Made by a program: the position numbers and the translations under genes. The notes under the pieces were generated by a model that made no database searches, was not told the origin of the DNA, and saw only the letters and a list, made by a program, of their open reading frames with translations. DNA of 64,000 nucleotides from Kumtagia ephedrae (lineage in GTDB: Bacteria; Pseudomonadota; Alphaproteobacteria; Rhizobiales; Rhizobiaceae): assembly GCF_003012745.1 (NCBI RefSeq), contig NZ_PXYK01000006.1, positions 1-64,000 on the forward strand, in the 5' to 3' direction. Of the stretch, positions 48,701 to 58,333 are shown in pieces; the stretch's first letter is position 1, and each line of letters starts with the position of its first letter.

Positions 48701-49175
48701 CCTGCGGCTTCGCCTGGATCAGCTCGCCGATGCGGCCCTGCCCGACCATGGAGGGCGAGCGCGCGCCGGTCGACTGGTCGGCGAAGAGGAGCTGCACGTC
48801 GCGGGCGCGCGCCTCCTTGCCGTTGATGCGGTAGACCGAGCCCGCCTCGCGCTCGATGCGGCGCGACACCTGCAATTCGTCGGCCTCGTTGAAGGGCGGC
48901 GGCGCGGTGCGGTCGGCATTGTCGAGGAACAGCGTGACTTCGGCGGTGTTGCGGGCCGGGCGGGTGCCGGAACCGGAGAAGATGACGTCGTCCATGCCGG
49001 ACGCGCGCATGTTCTTGTAGGAGCTTTCGCCCATCACCCAGCGCAGCGCCTCGACGAGGTTCGACTTGCCGCAGCCGTTCGGCCCGACCACGCCGGTCAG
49101 GCCGCGCTCGATGACGAACTCGCCGGGCTCGACGAAGGACTTGAAGCCGACGAGGCGAAGGCGATTGAACTTCAT
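45717..49175 (-). CDS. smc: Chromosome segregation ATPase SMC
   Basis: Structural maintenance of chromosomes protein; with ScpA/ScpB it organises and segregates the chromosome. The 1152-residue product has N-terminal Walker A GPNGCGKSN (31-39), long coiled coils on both sides of a hinge near the middle, the C-terminal signature LLSGGEQALTAMALIFA and Walker B VCVLDEVDAPLDDHNV-like block (ICVLDEVDAPLDD). ATG 49175 begins the conserved MKFNRLRLVGFKSFVEPGEF; the frame upstream crosses a repeat. Many Arg/Ala/Glu codons in the coils create long false frames on the other strand. Confidence 0.96.
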   Translation of the reverse strand: MKFNRLRLVGFKSFVEPGEFVIERGLTGVVGPNGCGKSNLVEALRWVMGESSYKNMRASGMDDVIFSGSGTRPARNTAEVTLFLDNADRTAPPPFNEADELQVSRRIEREAGSVYRINGKEARARDVQLLFADQSTGARSPSMVGQGRIGELIQAKPQARRALLEEAAGISGLHTRRHEAELRLRAAEQNLERLDDVVGELESQIDNLRRQARQAARFKNLSADIRKAEATLLHLRWTLAKAQEGEAQSALAVATSLVAERAAAQMEAAKAQGVGAHHLPALRDKSAAAAATFQRLSIARTQLDEEAERMRNRQAELERRLAQLAADIQREERMVSDNADVLARLDAEETSLRGEDAGTDEREREKRAALDHASSVLAESEASLAALTAQRAEAQAAIGQIERSLRESTERRDRFARQLAEVEREAGEIGARIAALADPAEKRVLVDRAVAAAETAETATSAAETSVARARAAETAARPPVQEARAALARIETEARTLAKVLNAGGGGQYPAVLEQIAVERGFETALGAALGEDLDAPLDTRAPAHWGESAAVADDPALPEGVRSLAEVVRAPSQLARRLALIGLVDDADGARLRKLLKPGQRLVSRKGALWRWDGFVAGADAPTAAAQRLAQKNRLLELETEARDTAERVKAAEAALAATEAAVKAEAEAERLAREQWRNAQRAVGEAREALARAERAAGELSARRAALDEARARVGADLTEAEAALAEATARRAEAPDVSALQARLDQAAQAVARDRSALAEARSALDGLQRETAARLRRIDAIAVERAGWKSRAENADAQIAALAERRAEADAERRKIEDAPDEIDQRRRSLLSELARAEEARKQAGDALLQAENRQVGLDKAATDAIQALASAREERGRAEERLTAADERRREVEARIHEALNTPPHLVIRLTGLAPDARLPEIPDVERQLERLKIERERLGAVNLRAEEEQKELSERLETIVSEREDVVEAIRKLRQAIQSLNREGRERLLAAFEVVNEQFKRLFTHLFGGGTAELQLIESEDPLEAGLEILARPPGKKPQTMTLLSGGEQALTAMALIFAVFLTNPAPICVLDEVDAPLDDHNVERFCNLMDEMARTTETRFVIITHNPITMARMNRLFGVTMAEQGVSQLVSVDLQTAERLREAS

Positions 49176-49187
49176 GCCGGCGCTCTT

Positions 49188-49366
49188 CCCCTTCTCCCCT
49201 TGTGGGAGAAGGTGGCCGATCCTGAGCCGCGAGCGAAGCGAGCGGTCGAAGGGGAGGTCGGATGAGGGGTGTTGGACGGAGTGGAAACGTTGGCGATCCT
49301 GCCAACACCCCTCATCCGTCTTGGCGCTGCGCGCCAATCCACCTTCTCCCACAGGGGGAGAAGGGA
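49188..49366. repeat. Inverted-repeat element between the DsbA-like gene and smc
   Basis: CCCCTTCTCCCCTTGTGGGAGAAGGTGG-type sequence on the left is complemented by a CCACCTTCTCCCACAGGGGG-type sequence on the right. The interior has further pairs (GGATGAGGGGTGTTGG and CCAACACCCCTCATCC). It occupies nearly the whole 198-bp gap. Confidence 0.75.
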
Positions 49367-49373
49367 AGGAGCG

Positions 49374-50099
49374 TCAGAGCATGCCGTCGATGATCGCCGA
49401 CATTTCCTCAATCGACAAAGCCCCCTTGTACTGGTTCCCGTTGATGAAGAAGGTCGGCGTCGAGTCGACCTTGAATTCCTCGGCGCCGCGCGTCCGCACA
49501 GCCCTGATCTCGTCCAGAAGCTTCTGGTCGGTCAAGCAGGCCTCGAAGCTCTCCTGTGTAAAACCGGCAAGCTTGGAGATCTGCAGCAGCGCATCGCGAG
49601 CGTTTTCGGCGGCGGCCCAGCCCTGCTGCTGCTTGAACAGCACGTCGACCATCGGGAAATAATTGTCCTTGGAGCAGCGGGCGAGCATGAAGCCGGCCTC
49701 GGCGCGCGGATCGAAGGGGAACTCGCGCAGGATAAGCCGCGCCTTGCCGGTGTCGATATATTTGGTCTTGATCTCCGGCAGCGTCGTCTCGTGGAAATGC
49801 GCGCAGTGCGGGCAGGTCATGGAGGCGTATTCGACGATGGTCACCGGGGCGTCGGCCTTGCCGAGTGCCATGTCCGGCAGGGCGCCGGGCTCCAGCAGCT
49901 TGGCCATGTCGACCGTGCCGGCCGGCTCGGGTGCCTTCGCCGCCGTCGTCGTCGATGCCGTCGTGGTCGGCTCCGCAGGCTGGTCGGCGGCGGCGGTCGG
50001 CGTCTCGTCGCCGCCGTCGCTGCAGGCGGCGAGCACGGCGCCGGCGGAAAGCACCGCGAGCGAGGAAAGAACGGTTCTGCGCGAGACGGACCGGAGCAT
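49374..50099 (-). CDS. DsbA-family thiol-disulfide protein, predicted lipoprotein
   Basis: Thioredoxin-fold oxidoreductase of the DsbA/DsbG/BdbD type acting on extracytoplasmic cysteines. The 241-residue product starts with a lipoprotein signal (MLRSVSRRTVLSSLAVLSAG, lipobox VLAAC with Cys26), followed by a Thr/Ala-rich linker (about 27-60). The active site is Cys96-Pro-His-Cys99, and the conserved cis-Pro appears in DSTPTFFINGNQY. ATG 50099 matches the signal-peptide start. It lies upstream of smc in the same direction. Confidence 0.9.
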   Translation of the reverse strand: MLRSVSRRTVLSSLAVLSAGAVLAACSDGGDETPTAAADQPAEPTTTASTTTAAKAPEPAGTVDMAKLLEPGALPDMALGKADAPVTIVEYASMTCPHCAHFHETTLPEIKTKYIDTGKARLILREFPFDPRAEAGFMLARCSKDNYFPMVDVLFKQQQGWAAAENARDALLQISKLAGFTQESFEACLTDQKLLDEIRAVRTRGAEEFKVDSTPTFFINGNQYKGALSIEEMSAIIDGML

Positions 50100-50263
50100 G
50101 CGAATCACCTGAAACGACGGGAGGATGATGAAGCTGGAATGCAACAAAAAGCGAGAGTTGGCGCGAAATAAGGCATTCCCGGGCGCGAACCAAGCGGCAT
50201 CATGCCGCAAAGCTTCACGAAAATGCGAGTGCGGGCCCATTTTCGCGGTCGCGGCACCGGCGC

Positions 50264-50764
50264 CTAGCGCCGCCGCGTGCCCACCACGGCCTCGCCGAGC
50301 CGCTCCAGCGAGGCGCGCAGGCCCTCATCCTCGATCAGCCGCACCTTGCCCTCGATCGCGGAGCGTTCGGACGGCGAAACCGGCCGCGGCTTCCGCCGCA
50401 GCGCCCGTTCGGGCGCGGCTACCGGCTTCTGCACGATGCGGATGCGGTCGATCGCCTCGAAGCCGAGGAAGGAATTGACCCGGCCGATCACCTCGCCGGT
50501 CTCATGCTGCAGGTGCAGCGCCGCCAGCCCCTCGCAGGCGACAACCAGGACGGCCGGGCGGAACGCCTCGTCCTCGCTGACGCGGCGCGGCCATTGCAGT
50601 TTTTCCGGCCGCGACTTCGCGGCGATGCGCGGACCGACGATCTCCTCCCACGACTGTATCAGCCCGATCGACAGGCCCGCCCGCTTGCGCATGACGGGAT
50701 CGAGCACCTGGCTCACGAGATCGCTCACCGGAACCGGATTGCCGAACGGCCTTTTCCCTGCCAT
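50264..50764 (-). CDS. DUF721 (DciA-like) protein
   Basis: The 166-residue product contains a DUF721 domain (LVSQVLDPVMRKRAGLSIGL, SWEEIVGPRIAAKSRPEKLQW, VLVVACEGLAALHLQHETGEVIGRVNSFLG). This domain defines DciA, the helicase operator of bacteria lacking DnaC/DnaI, so a role at replication initiation is possible but not proven for this paralogue. GGAGGAC precedes ATG 50764. Divergent from mutY. Confidence 0.85.
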   Translation of the reverse strand: MAGKRPFGNPVPVSDLVSQVLDPVMRKRAGLSIGLIQSWEEIVGPRIAAKSRPEKLQWPRRVSEDEAFRPAVLVVACEGLAALHLQHETGEVIGRVNSFLGFEAIDRIRIVQKPVAAPERALRRKPRPVSPSERSAIEGKVRLIEDEGLRASLERLGEAVVGTRRR

Positions 50765-50814
50765 GTCGTCCTCCAAGTCAGCCGATGCCAGCCTCAAGCC
50801 ACGTTCCCGTGAAA

Positions 50815-51945
50815 ATGGCAACCGCCAGCAGATCGATCATCGCCGACGCCGCCCCGCCGGACGTGGCCGCGCGCCTGCTCGCCTGGTACGACGCCCACCA
50901 TCGCGACCTGCCCTGGCGGGTGCCTCCGGCCGAACTGAAGCGCGGCGTCCGTCCCGATCCATACCACGTCTGGCTGTCGGAAATCATGCTGCAGCAGACG
51001 ACAGTCGAGGCGGTGAAGCCGTATTTTCGCGATTTCCTTGCCAAATGGCCGGATGTGCAGGCGCTCGCCGCCGCGCCGGCCGAGGACGTCATGCGCGCCT
51101 GGGCCGGCCTCGGCTACTATTCGCGGGCACGCAACCTGAAGGCCTGCGCGAACCTGGTCGCCACGTTGCCGGACGGCTTTCCCGACACGGAAGACGGCCT
51201 GCGGGCGCTGCCCGGCATAGGCGCCTACACGGCGGCGGCGATCGCGGCGATCGCCTTCGGCCGGCCGGCCGCCGTGGTCGACGGCAATGTCGAGCGGGTG
51301 ACGGCGCGGCTGTTCGACATCCGGACGCCGCTCCCCGAAGCGAAGCCCGAGATCAGGGAACGCGTGGCGGAACTGGTGCCGGCCGACCGGCCCGGCGATT
51401 TCGCGCAGGCGATGATGGATCTCGGCGCGACGATCTGCACGCCGAAGCGGCCGCGCTGCATGCTCTGCCCGCTGCGCGCGGATTGCCGGGCGATCCTTTC
51501 CGGCGATCCGGAACTCTTGCCGCTCAAGGCGCCGAAGGCCGACAGGCCGAAGCGAAGGGGCGTCGCCTATGTGGCGGTGCGCGCCGACGGCGCGGTGCTG
51601 ATGCGCACCCGGCCGGAAAAGGGCCTGCTCGGCGGCATGACCGAAGTGCCGAGCAGCGGCTGGGACGGCGGGCGCGCCGCGCCGAACGGCCGTGACGATC
51701 CGCCTTTTCCCGCCGACTGGCGCCGCGCCGGCACGATCGCCCACGTCTTCACGCATTTTTCACTCGACCTCGACGTCTTCCGCGCCGATGTCGGGCCGGC
51801 CGAGGCCCCGCCCGGCCATCGCTGGGTGGCGGCGCGCGACGTTGCCGGCGAGGCGCTGCCAACCGTCATGAAAAAGGCCATCGAGGCCGCGATACCCGGC
51901 GCGACCAGAAAGCAGCGCACGACAGCGAACCGAGGGACCATATGA
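50815..51945 (+). CDS. mutY: A/G-specific adenine glycosylase MutY
   Basis: Removes adenine mispaired with 8-oxoguanine. From ATG 50815 the protein has 376 residues: catalytic Glu56 in LSEIMLQQT, HhH region LPGIGAYTAAAIAAIAFG, Asp156 in VVDGNVERV, an iron-sulfur cluster Cys208-x6-Cys215-x2-Cys218-x5-Cys224 and a C-terminal NUDIX-like domain that reads the opposite base (GLLGGMTEVPSSGW, HVFTHFSLDLDVF). An ATG at 50785 would add ten residues; neither has a clear ribosome site. It starts a coupled three-gene operon. Confidence 0.95.
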   Translation: MATASRSIIADAAPPDVAARLLAWYDAHHRDLPWRVPPAELKRGVRPDPYHVWLSEIMLQQTTVEAVKPYFRDFLAKWPDVQALAAAPAEDVMRAWAGLGYYSRARNLKACANLVATLPDGFPDTEDGLRALPGIGAYTAAAIAAIAFGRPAAVVDGNVERVTARLFDIRTPLPEAKPEIRERVAELVPADRPGDFAQAMMDLGATICTPKRPRCMLCPLRADCRAILSGDPELLPLKAPKADRPKRRGVAYVAVRADGAVLMRTRPEKGLLGGMTEVPSSGWDGGRAAPNGRDDPPFPADWRRAGTIAHVFTHFSLDLDVFRADVGPAEAPPGHRWVAARDVAGEALPTVMKKAIEAAIPGATRKQRTTANRGTI

Positions 51946-52553
51946 GCGAAATCCGTCACATCGTCTTCGACATCGGCAAGGTGCTGGTCCACTACGATCC
52001 CGACCTGCCGTTCAGCCGGCTGATCCCCGATGCGACTGATCGCAAATGGTTCTTCGACAATGTCTGCACGGCGGACTGGAACATCGAGCAGGACCGCGGC
52101 CGCTCGTGGGAGGAGGCGGAGGCGCTGCTGATCGCCGAACACCCGGCCCATCAGGAAAACATCCGCAATTTCCGCCGCTGCTGGCACGAGATGGTGCCGC
52201 ACGCCTACGACGACACCGTAGGCATCATGGAGGGGCTGATCGAGGCCGGCCACGACGTGACGATGCTGACCAATTTCGCCGCGGACACCTTCGTCGAGGC
52301 GCGCAAACGCTTCGATTTCCTCGACCGTCCGCGCGGCGTCACCGTCTCCGGCGAGGTCCGCATGATCAAGCCCGAGCGCGGCATCTACGAGCTTCACGCC
52401 GCGAGCTTCGGCCTGGACCCCGCGCGGACGCTGTTCATCGACGACAGCCAGAAGAACGTCGACGGAGCGATCGCCGCCGGCTGGCAGGCGGTGCTGTTCA
52501 CCGATGCCGCGACGCTGCGCCGGGATCTCGGCGCGAGACGCATCGAGGCATGA
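51942..52553 (+). CDS. HAD-superfamily phosphatase (HAD-IA type)
   Basis: The 203-residue product has HAD motif I FDIGKVLVHYD (nucleophile Asp10), motif II MLTNFA, motif III lysine in MIKPERGIY and motif IV FIDDSQKN. A helical cap lies between motifs I and II. Substrate unknown. The ATG overlaps the mutY stop (ATGA), so the two are translationally coupled. Confidence 0.88.
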   Translation: MSEIRHIVFDIGKVLVHYDPDLPFSRLIPDATDRKWFFDNVCTADWNIEQDRGRSWEEAEALLIAEHPAHQENIRNFRRCWHEMVPHAYDDTVGIMEGLIEAGHDVTMLTNFAADTFVEARKRFDFLDRPRGVTVSGEVRMIKPERGIYELHAASFGLDPARTLFIDDSQKNVDGAIAAGWQAVLFTDAATLRRDLGARRIEA

Positions 52554-52903
52554 GCGATCCCGTCGACGTCCTGCGGCGCTACCACGACGCCATCGACGCA
52601 CTGGACTATGCCGCGATCGAGGCGTTCTTCGCCGAAGACGCGAGCTATGCGTCGAAGGGCGTCGGCGCGCTGAAGGGAAAGGCGGCGATCATGGCGGCGT
52701 TCCGCCGATATTTTTCGGAGCATCCCGACCAGGTCGCGCATGACGACCGTGTCGAGAAGCTCGGTGAGACGTCGGCCCGGTCAAGCTGGCATCTGGAGGC
52801 GACCAGCGCCACGACCGGCGAAAAGCTGGTCCGCAAGGGCGAGGAGACGATTTTCCTCGACGCCGAAGGCAAGATCGAGCGCGTCGACGTCCACGACGCG
52901 TGA
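52550..52903 (+). CDS. SnoaL-like / nuclear transport factor 2 family protein
   Basis: The 117-residue product is a single NTF2-like cone: VDVLRRYHDAIDALDYAAIEAFFAEDASYASKGVG at the start and ETIFLDAEGKIERVDVHDA at the end. Members include isomerases and ligand-binding proteins; no function can be assigned. The start overlaps the preceding HAD gene stop (ATGA), making it the third gene of the mutY operon. Confidence 0.82.
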   Translation: MSDPVDVLRRYHDAIDALDYAAIEAFFAEDASYASKGVGALKGKAAIMAAFRRYFSEHPDQVAHDDRVEKLGETSARSSWHLEATSATTGEKLVRKGEETIFLDAEGKIERVDVHDA

Positions 52904-52949
52904 ACGCGCCCGGTTGTCCCCGTGCCGCGTTCGTTTCGCGGCACCGGGT

Positions 52950-53837
52950 TCAACCATGTACCCGGCCGAGAAAATCCCGGACCAGCGCCACCACCTCATC
53001 CAGATGCGTCTCGAGCAGCCAATGCCCGGCGTCGAGCAGATGAAGCTCGGCGTCGGGCAGGTCTCTGAGATAGGCACGCGCCGATTTTTCCGGCATGTAG
53101 CCGTCATGCGGACCCCAGACGATCAGGGTCGGCGGCCGGTGCTCGCGCAGATAGGCCTGGTAGCGGGGAAACCAGTCGAGATTTTCCTTCAGGCCTTCCA
53201 TCAGGCCGACGGCTATCTGCTTGCGCGTCGGCGTCACCAGCGGCCATGACAGTTTCCACAGGTCCGGCGGTATGGTCTCAGCCAGTTCCCGCGTAACCTC
53301 GTTGAGGAATTCTTCGCGGAATCCCTGCTCGCTGACCGCGTCCTCCAGCACCTTCCGGCTTTGCGGCGTCGGCTCGGCGAAGTGGTCGAGCAGGCCCTCG
53401 TATTTCGGGCCGAGCGCGTCCTCGTAGATGTCGCCGTTCTGGATGATCAGCGCCGCGATGCGCCGCGGATCCTCCATCGCCAGGCGCAGGCCGATCTGCG
53501 AGCCGTAGTCGTGCAGATAGATGGCGAAGCGGGCGACGCCCATTTCCTCGACGAACTGGCCGAGGAAGCGCGTATAGCCGGCGAAGCTGTAATCGAATCC
53601 GTCCGGCGTATCGCTGAAGCCCTGGCCGGGAAAGTCCGGCGCGAGCAGCCGCCAGCGATCGGCAAGCGCCGGCATGAAGTTGCGGAACTCGAAGGACGAT
53701 GACGGATAGCCGTGCGGCAGGAGCACGACGGGCGCACCCATAGGCCCGGCCTCGCGGTAGAAGGTGCGCACGCCGCCGACATCGGCATAGCGGTGGCGGA
53801 CGCGTCTGTCCGGGTGGGCGGTAGCGTGATCGGGCAT
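52950..53837 (-). CDS. Alpha/beta hydrolase, epoxide hydrolase/haloalkane dehalogenase-like
   Basis: The 295-residue product has an oxyanion HGYPSSSFEFR, a nucleophile elbow LHDYGSQIG in which Asp replaces Ser (as in epoxide hydrolases and haloalkane dehalogenases), a catalytic acid region VWGPHDGYMP and a His in DAGHWLLE. This points to ester-intermediate hydrolysis of an epoxide or halide; the substrate is unknown. GGAGGAG precedes the ATG. Convergent with the mutY operon. Confidence 0.87.
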   Translation of the reverse strand: MPDHATAHPDRRVRHRYADVGGVRTFYREAGPMGAPVVLLPHGYPSSSFEFRNFMPALADRWRLLAPDFPGQGFSDTPDGFDYSFAGYTRFLGQFVEEMGVARFAIYLHDYGSQIGLRLAMEDPRRIAALIIQNGDIYEDALGPKYEGLLDHFAEPTPQSRKVLEDAVSEQGFREEFLNEVTRELAETIPPDLWKLSWPLVTPTRKQIAVGLMEGLKENLDWFPRYQAYLREHRPPTLIVWGPHDGYMPEKSARAYLRDLPDAELHLLDAGHWLLETHLDEVVALVRDFLGRVHG

Positions 53838-53893
53838 GGCCGGCTCCTCCGTGGAGCCGGCAAAACCACGCGGGACGGCGTTCGTTCCGCCGA

Positions 53894-55057
<1,164 letters not shown>

Positions 55058-55125
55058 TTATGGTTACCGTTTCGCGTAAATTTTTAATGAAGCGGGAGCA
55101 GTCGAGGATCGGTCAATGCTCGCCG

Positions 55126-55314
55126 TCAAACCTTGTCCCAAGGCGCTGGCGTCTGCATCGTCCTACGGAGTCGGTCGTTTGACTGGGGTGGCATATCCAG
55201 CCTTGCCAGGAATTGAGCGAACGCCTGGGGCTCGAGTTCGATGATCAGTCGATCGATCAAGTCGCACTCCTCGTCCAGGCTGTGACCTGTCGCAGTCTTC
55301 TGGGTACTCGCCAT
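55126..55314 (-). CDS. Short DUF1778 (TacA-like) antitoxin remnant
   Basis: The 62-residue product ends ELEPQAFAQFLARLDMPPQSNDRLRRTMQTPAPWDKV. This matches the C-terminal toxin-binding part of DUF1778/TacA antitoxins (consensus FxxxLDxPPxxNxxLRxLLxxxxPWD). The N-terminal ribbon-helix-helix DNA-binding half is absent and replaced by an unrelated short lead. No GNAT toxin gene is adjacent. AGGAGA about 6 nt before the ATG suggests it is still translated. Either a decayed module or an orphan neutralising peptide. Confidence 0.6.
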   Translation of the reverse strand: MASTQKTATGHSLDEECDLIDRLIIELEPQAFAQFLARLDMPPQSNDRLRRTMQTPAPWDKV

Positions 55315-55501
55315 TGAAGTCTCCTGATCTCAAGAATAAAGCAACCTTGCTGTTCGAACCAGCATCTTCGCTGGACCGGACGAACCACTCGCGCATCCGA
55401 TACAACAGCGCCGAAATTTGCCGATTGCCGGCGCATGGTGTATGCGGCGCGGGAAACGGCGACCCACCCCGCATCCTCTCCCCTCCCGATCCGCGAAGCT
55501 C

Positions 55502-56191
55502 ATGAACCAGCCAGACCTCGTCATTTTCGACTTCGACGGAACGCTCGTCGATTCCGAGATCATCGCCGCCCGCGTCGAGGCCGACCTGCTCACCCGCGCC
55601 GGGTTTCCGATCACCGGCGAGGAGATGTGCGTGCGCTATGCCGGCCTTACCTTCAAGGACATCATGCTGAGGATCGAGGAGGAGGCGCATGTGCCGCTGC
55701 AGGCCTCGCTGATCGGCGAGGCCGAGGTGCTGGTCGACCGCAAGCTGCGCGCCGAGGTGCGCATGATCGACGGCGCGCGGGCCGCGGTCGCCGCGGTCGG
55801 GGCGAAAAGATGCATCTGCTCGAATTCGCGCACCGAGCGGATCCGCTTCATGCTGGAGAAGACCGGGCTCGACCATCTGTTCGGCGCGGACGACGTCTTC
55901 TCGGCGCTGAGCACGCCGAGCGGCAGGCCGAAGCCGGCGCCCGACGTCTTCCTGCACGCGGCAAAGCACTATGCGGCCGACCCGGCCAACACCTTCGTCG
56001 TCGAGGATTCGGTGCACGGCATCCACGGCGCCAAGGCTGCCGGCATGCGCGTCATCGGCTTCACGGGTGCGGCCCACACCTATCCCGGCCACGCCGACAT
56101 GCTGACCGATGCCGGCGCCGAGACGGTCATCCACCGCTGGTCGGATTTCCGCGGGGTCCTCGCCGCGCTGGCGGAATGGTCGGACGCCTGA
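55502..56191 (+). CDS. HAD-IA family phosphatase (phosphoglycolate phosphatase/GPH-like)
   Basis: The 229-residue product has motif I FDFDGTLVDSE (nucleophile Asp10), a helical cap, motif II ICSNS, the motif III lysine in GRPKPAPDVFLHAA and motif IV VVEDSVHGIHGAKAAG. The pattern is that of sugar-phosphate phosphatases of the Gph/beta-phosphoglucomutase group. Substrate unknown. The start follows from the family; upstream in-frame sequence is not conserved. Confidence 0.88.
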   Translation: MNQPDLVIFDFDGTLVDSEIIAARVEADLLTRAGFPITGEEMCVRYAGLTFKDIMLRIEEEAHVPLQASLIGEAEVLVDRKLRAEVRMIDGARAAVAAVGAKRCICSNSRTERIRFMLEKTGLDHLFGADDVFSALSTPSGRPKPAPDVFLHAAKHYAADPANTFVVEDSVHGIHGAKAAGMRVIGFTGAAHTYPGHADMLTDAGAETVIHRWSDFRGVLAALAEWSDA

Positions 56192-56211
56192 CCGGGGCGG
56201 CGGTGATCCTC

Positions 56212-56802
56212 CTACTGGGCCGATGCGCTCTTCTTCGGCGGTCCCTCGTCAAAGCCGGCGAAGATCTGGATGTTCTGCTGCGACGGCTCGGGAATGGTGA
56301 TGTTCGGGTCGTTGAACATGAACTGCGTGGCGGTCGAGGAATCGGCACTCGCCGCCTGGTGCTTGTGAAGCTGGGAATAGAGGATGGTGTCGCCCTGCAC
56401 CACGGCGATGCGGATCGGCACGGTGGCGCTCGCCGAGCCGCCGGCCGGCCCGGGAACGACCCGACCGGCGACGGCGACGTTGATGGTCAGATTGCCGCCG
56501 GAGCGCGAGCAGGCGCGCGTGACGTCGGTGATGGAGGCCTGGTATTGCAGCTTCGTCGGGTCGTCCTGGCCGCCCTTGGCGTAGCTGTTGAAATAGGCCG
56601 TCCCGTCGCGCAGCGTGACGCGCGGGCAATAGCCGCGCAGCTCGCTTTCCAGAACCTTGCCCTGCGGCGGCTTCGCGTCCCCGCCGCCCGAGCTCCCCAG
56701 AAGACTGCCCCCGTCGCCGGACTGGCAGCCCGCGACGGCGAAAATAAAGCCGGACACGATGAGGCCCGGCACGATACGTCGGTTAGCCAAACGAAACTCC
56801 AT
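56212..56802 (-). CDS. Predicted lipoprotein, conserved hypothetical
   Basis: No named family recognised. The 196-residue product has a lipoprotein signal ending FAVAGC, a Gly/Ser-rich linker and a probable beta-rich domain (GYCPRVTLRDGTAYFNSY, QYQASITDVTRACSRSGGNL, INVAVAGRVVPGPAG). The paired cysteines (about residues 57 and 96) may form a disulfide. It is likely anchored at the outer membrane. GGAAGAGCG precedes ATG 56802. Convergent with the HAD gene and divergent from thrC. Confidence 0.75.
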   Translation of the reverse strand: MEFRLANRRIVPGLIVSGFIFAVAGCQSGDGGSLLGSSGGGDAKPPQGKVLESELRGYCPRVTLRDGTAYFNSYAKGGQDDPTKLQYQASITDVTRACSRSGGNLTINVAVAGRVVPGPAGGSASATVPIRIAVVQGDTILYSQLHKHQAASADSSTATQFMFNDPNITIPEPSQQNIQIFAGFDEGPPKKSASAQ

Positions 56803-56924
56803 ATACCGCTCTTCCCACCCGCAAAGCGTTTGCTCTATAGCAACGGCGCGTCCGAAATGCGACGGGTGGCGCGGCGATTTGCACAAACGGGCCATCCGAA
56901 CGGTCTCGCAGGGAGCCATTGACG

Positions 56925-58328
56925 ATGAGATATGTCAGCACGCGCGGCAGCGCTCCGACGCTCGGTTTTTCCGATGCGGTGCTATCCGGACTGGCGCGCG
57001 ACGGCGGGCTCTATGTCCCCGATGCATGGCCGGAACTGTCGCCCGCCGAGCTTCGCGCCCTGCGCGGCCTCTCCTATCCCGAGCTGGCGATCCGGCTGCT
57101 CACGCCCTTTCTCGGTGGCGAGATCGACCGGCCGACCTTCGGCAGGATCGTGCGCGAGGCCTATGCCAGCTTCCGCCACGAGGCCGTCTGTCCGCTGGTG
57201 CAGCTCGACGGCCGGACATTCGCGCTGGAACTCTTCCACGGCCCGACGCTCGCCTTCAAGGACGTGGCGATGCAGCTTCTCGGCCGCCTCATGGACCATA
57301 TCCTGGCCGAGCGCGGCGAGCGCGCCACGATCGCCGCGGCGACCTCCGGCGACACCGGCGGCGCGGCCATCGAGGCTTTCGCCGACCGCGAGCGCACCGA
57401 CATGTTCGTGCTCTTCCCGCATGGCCGCGTCTCGCCGGTGCAGCAGCGGCAGATGACCACGTCCACGGCCGCCAACGTCCATGCGCTCTCCATCGAGGGC
57501 AATTTCGACGACTGCCAGGGGCTGGTGAAGGACATGTTCAACGACCATCGCTTCCGCGATGGCGTGTCGCTGTCCGGCGTCAATTCGATCAACTGGGCGC
57601 GCATCATGGCCCAGATCGTCTACTACTTCTCCTCGGCGCTCTCGCTGGGCAGCCCGGACCGGCCGGTCTCCTTCACCGTGCCGACCGGCAATTTCGGCGA
57701 CATCTTCGCCGGCTACGCCGCCAAGCGCATGGGCCTGCCCATCGACCGGCTGGTCATCGCCACCAACGACAACGACATCCTGGCGCGCACGCTTTCATCC
57801 GGCGAATACCGGACGCGCGGCGTCGTCGCCACCACCTCGCCGTCGATGGACATCCAGGTCTCCTCGAATTTCGAGCGGCTGCTGTTCGAGGCCTCCGGCC
57901 GCGACAGCGGCGCGGTAATCCGCTCCATGAACGGACTGAAGCAGTCCGGCGGCTTCACCATCGACACCCCGACTCTCTCGGCGATCCGCGGGGATTTCGA
58001 CGCCGGCCGCGCCTCCATGGCGGAGACCGCCCAGACCATCGGCCGGACGCTGAAGGCCAGCGGCTACCTGCTCGATCCGCATACGGCGACCGCCGTTCAC
58101 GTCGCCTCGCAACAGCTGACGGAGAGCCCGATGATCGTGCTCGCCACCGCCCATCCGGCAAAATTCCCGGATGCCGTCAAGGCGGCATCGGGCGTGTTTC
58201 CCGCCCTACCGGAGTGGCTGTCGGGCCTGATGGACGCAGAGGAAAGATACACGGTACTTCCCTCCGACCTGAAAATGGTGGAAGATCACATTAGCCGACA
58301 CGCACGTGCGGCGCGCCAGGGAGTTTGA
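56925..58328 (+). CDS. thrC: Threonine synthase
   Basis: PLP enzyme converting O-phosphohomoserine to threonine. The 467-residue product starts MRYVSTRGSAPTLGFSDAVL and carries the PLP lysine Lys112 in GPTLAFKDVAMQ, AATSGDTGGAAIEAFADR (phosphate/substrate loop) and PTGNFGDIFAGYAAKRMG. Long-form (type II) enzyme as in most proteobacteria. GGGAG lies 9 nt before ATG 56925; a TTG six bases upstream is a less likely start. The M16 peptidase gene follows after 5 nt. Confidence 0.95.
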   Translation: MRYVSTRGSAPTLGFSDAVLSGLARDGGLYVPDAWPELSPAELRALRGLSYPELAIRLLTPFLGGEIDRPTFGRIVREAYASFRHEAVCPLVQLDGRTFALELFHGPTLAFKDVAMQLLGRLMDHILAERGERATIAAATSGDTGGAAIEAFADRERTDMFVLFPHGRVSPVQQRQMTTSTAANVHALSIEGNFDDCQGLVKDMFNDHRFRDGVSLSGVNSINWARIMAQIVYYFSSALSLGSPDRPVSFTVPTGNFGDIFAGYAAKRMGLPIDRLVIATNDNDILARTLSSGEYRTRGVVATTSPSMDIQVSSNFERLLFEASGRDSGAVIRSMNGLKQSGGFTIDTPTLSAIRGDFDAGRASMAETAQTIGRTLKASGYLLDPHTATAVHVASQQLTESPMIVLATAHPAKFPDAVKAASGVFPALPEWLSGLMDAEERYTVLPSDLKMVEDHISRHARAARQGV

Positions 58329-58333
58329 TCTTG

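Noticed and set aside
46144-48834. 896-codon plus-strand frame (and the overlapping 940-codon frame at 46443-49265) opposite smc
   Set aside because: Ser/Arg/Ala-rich mirror of the smc coiled coils; no start signal and no recognisable fold.
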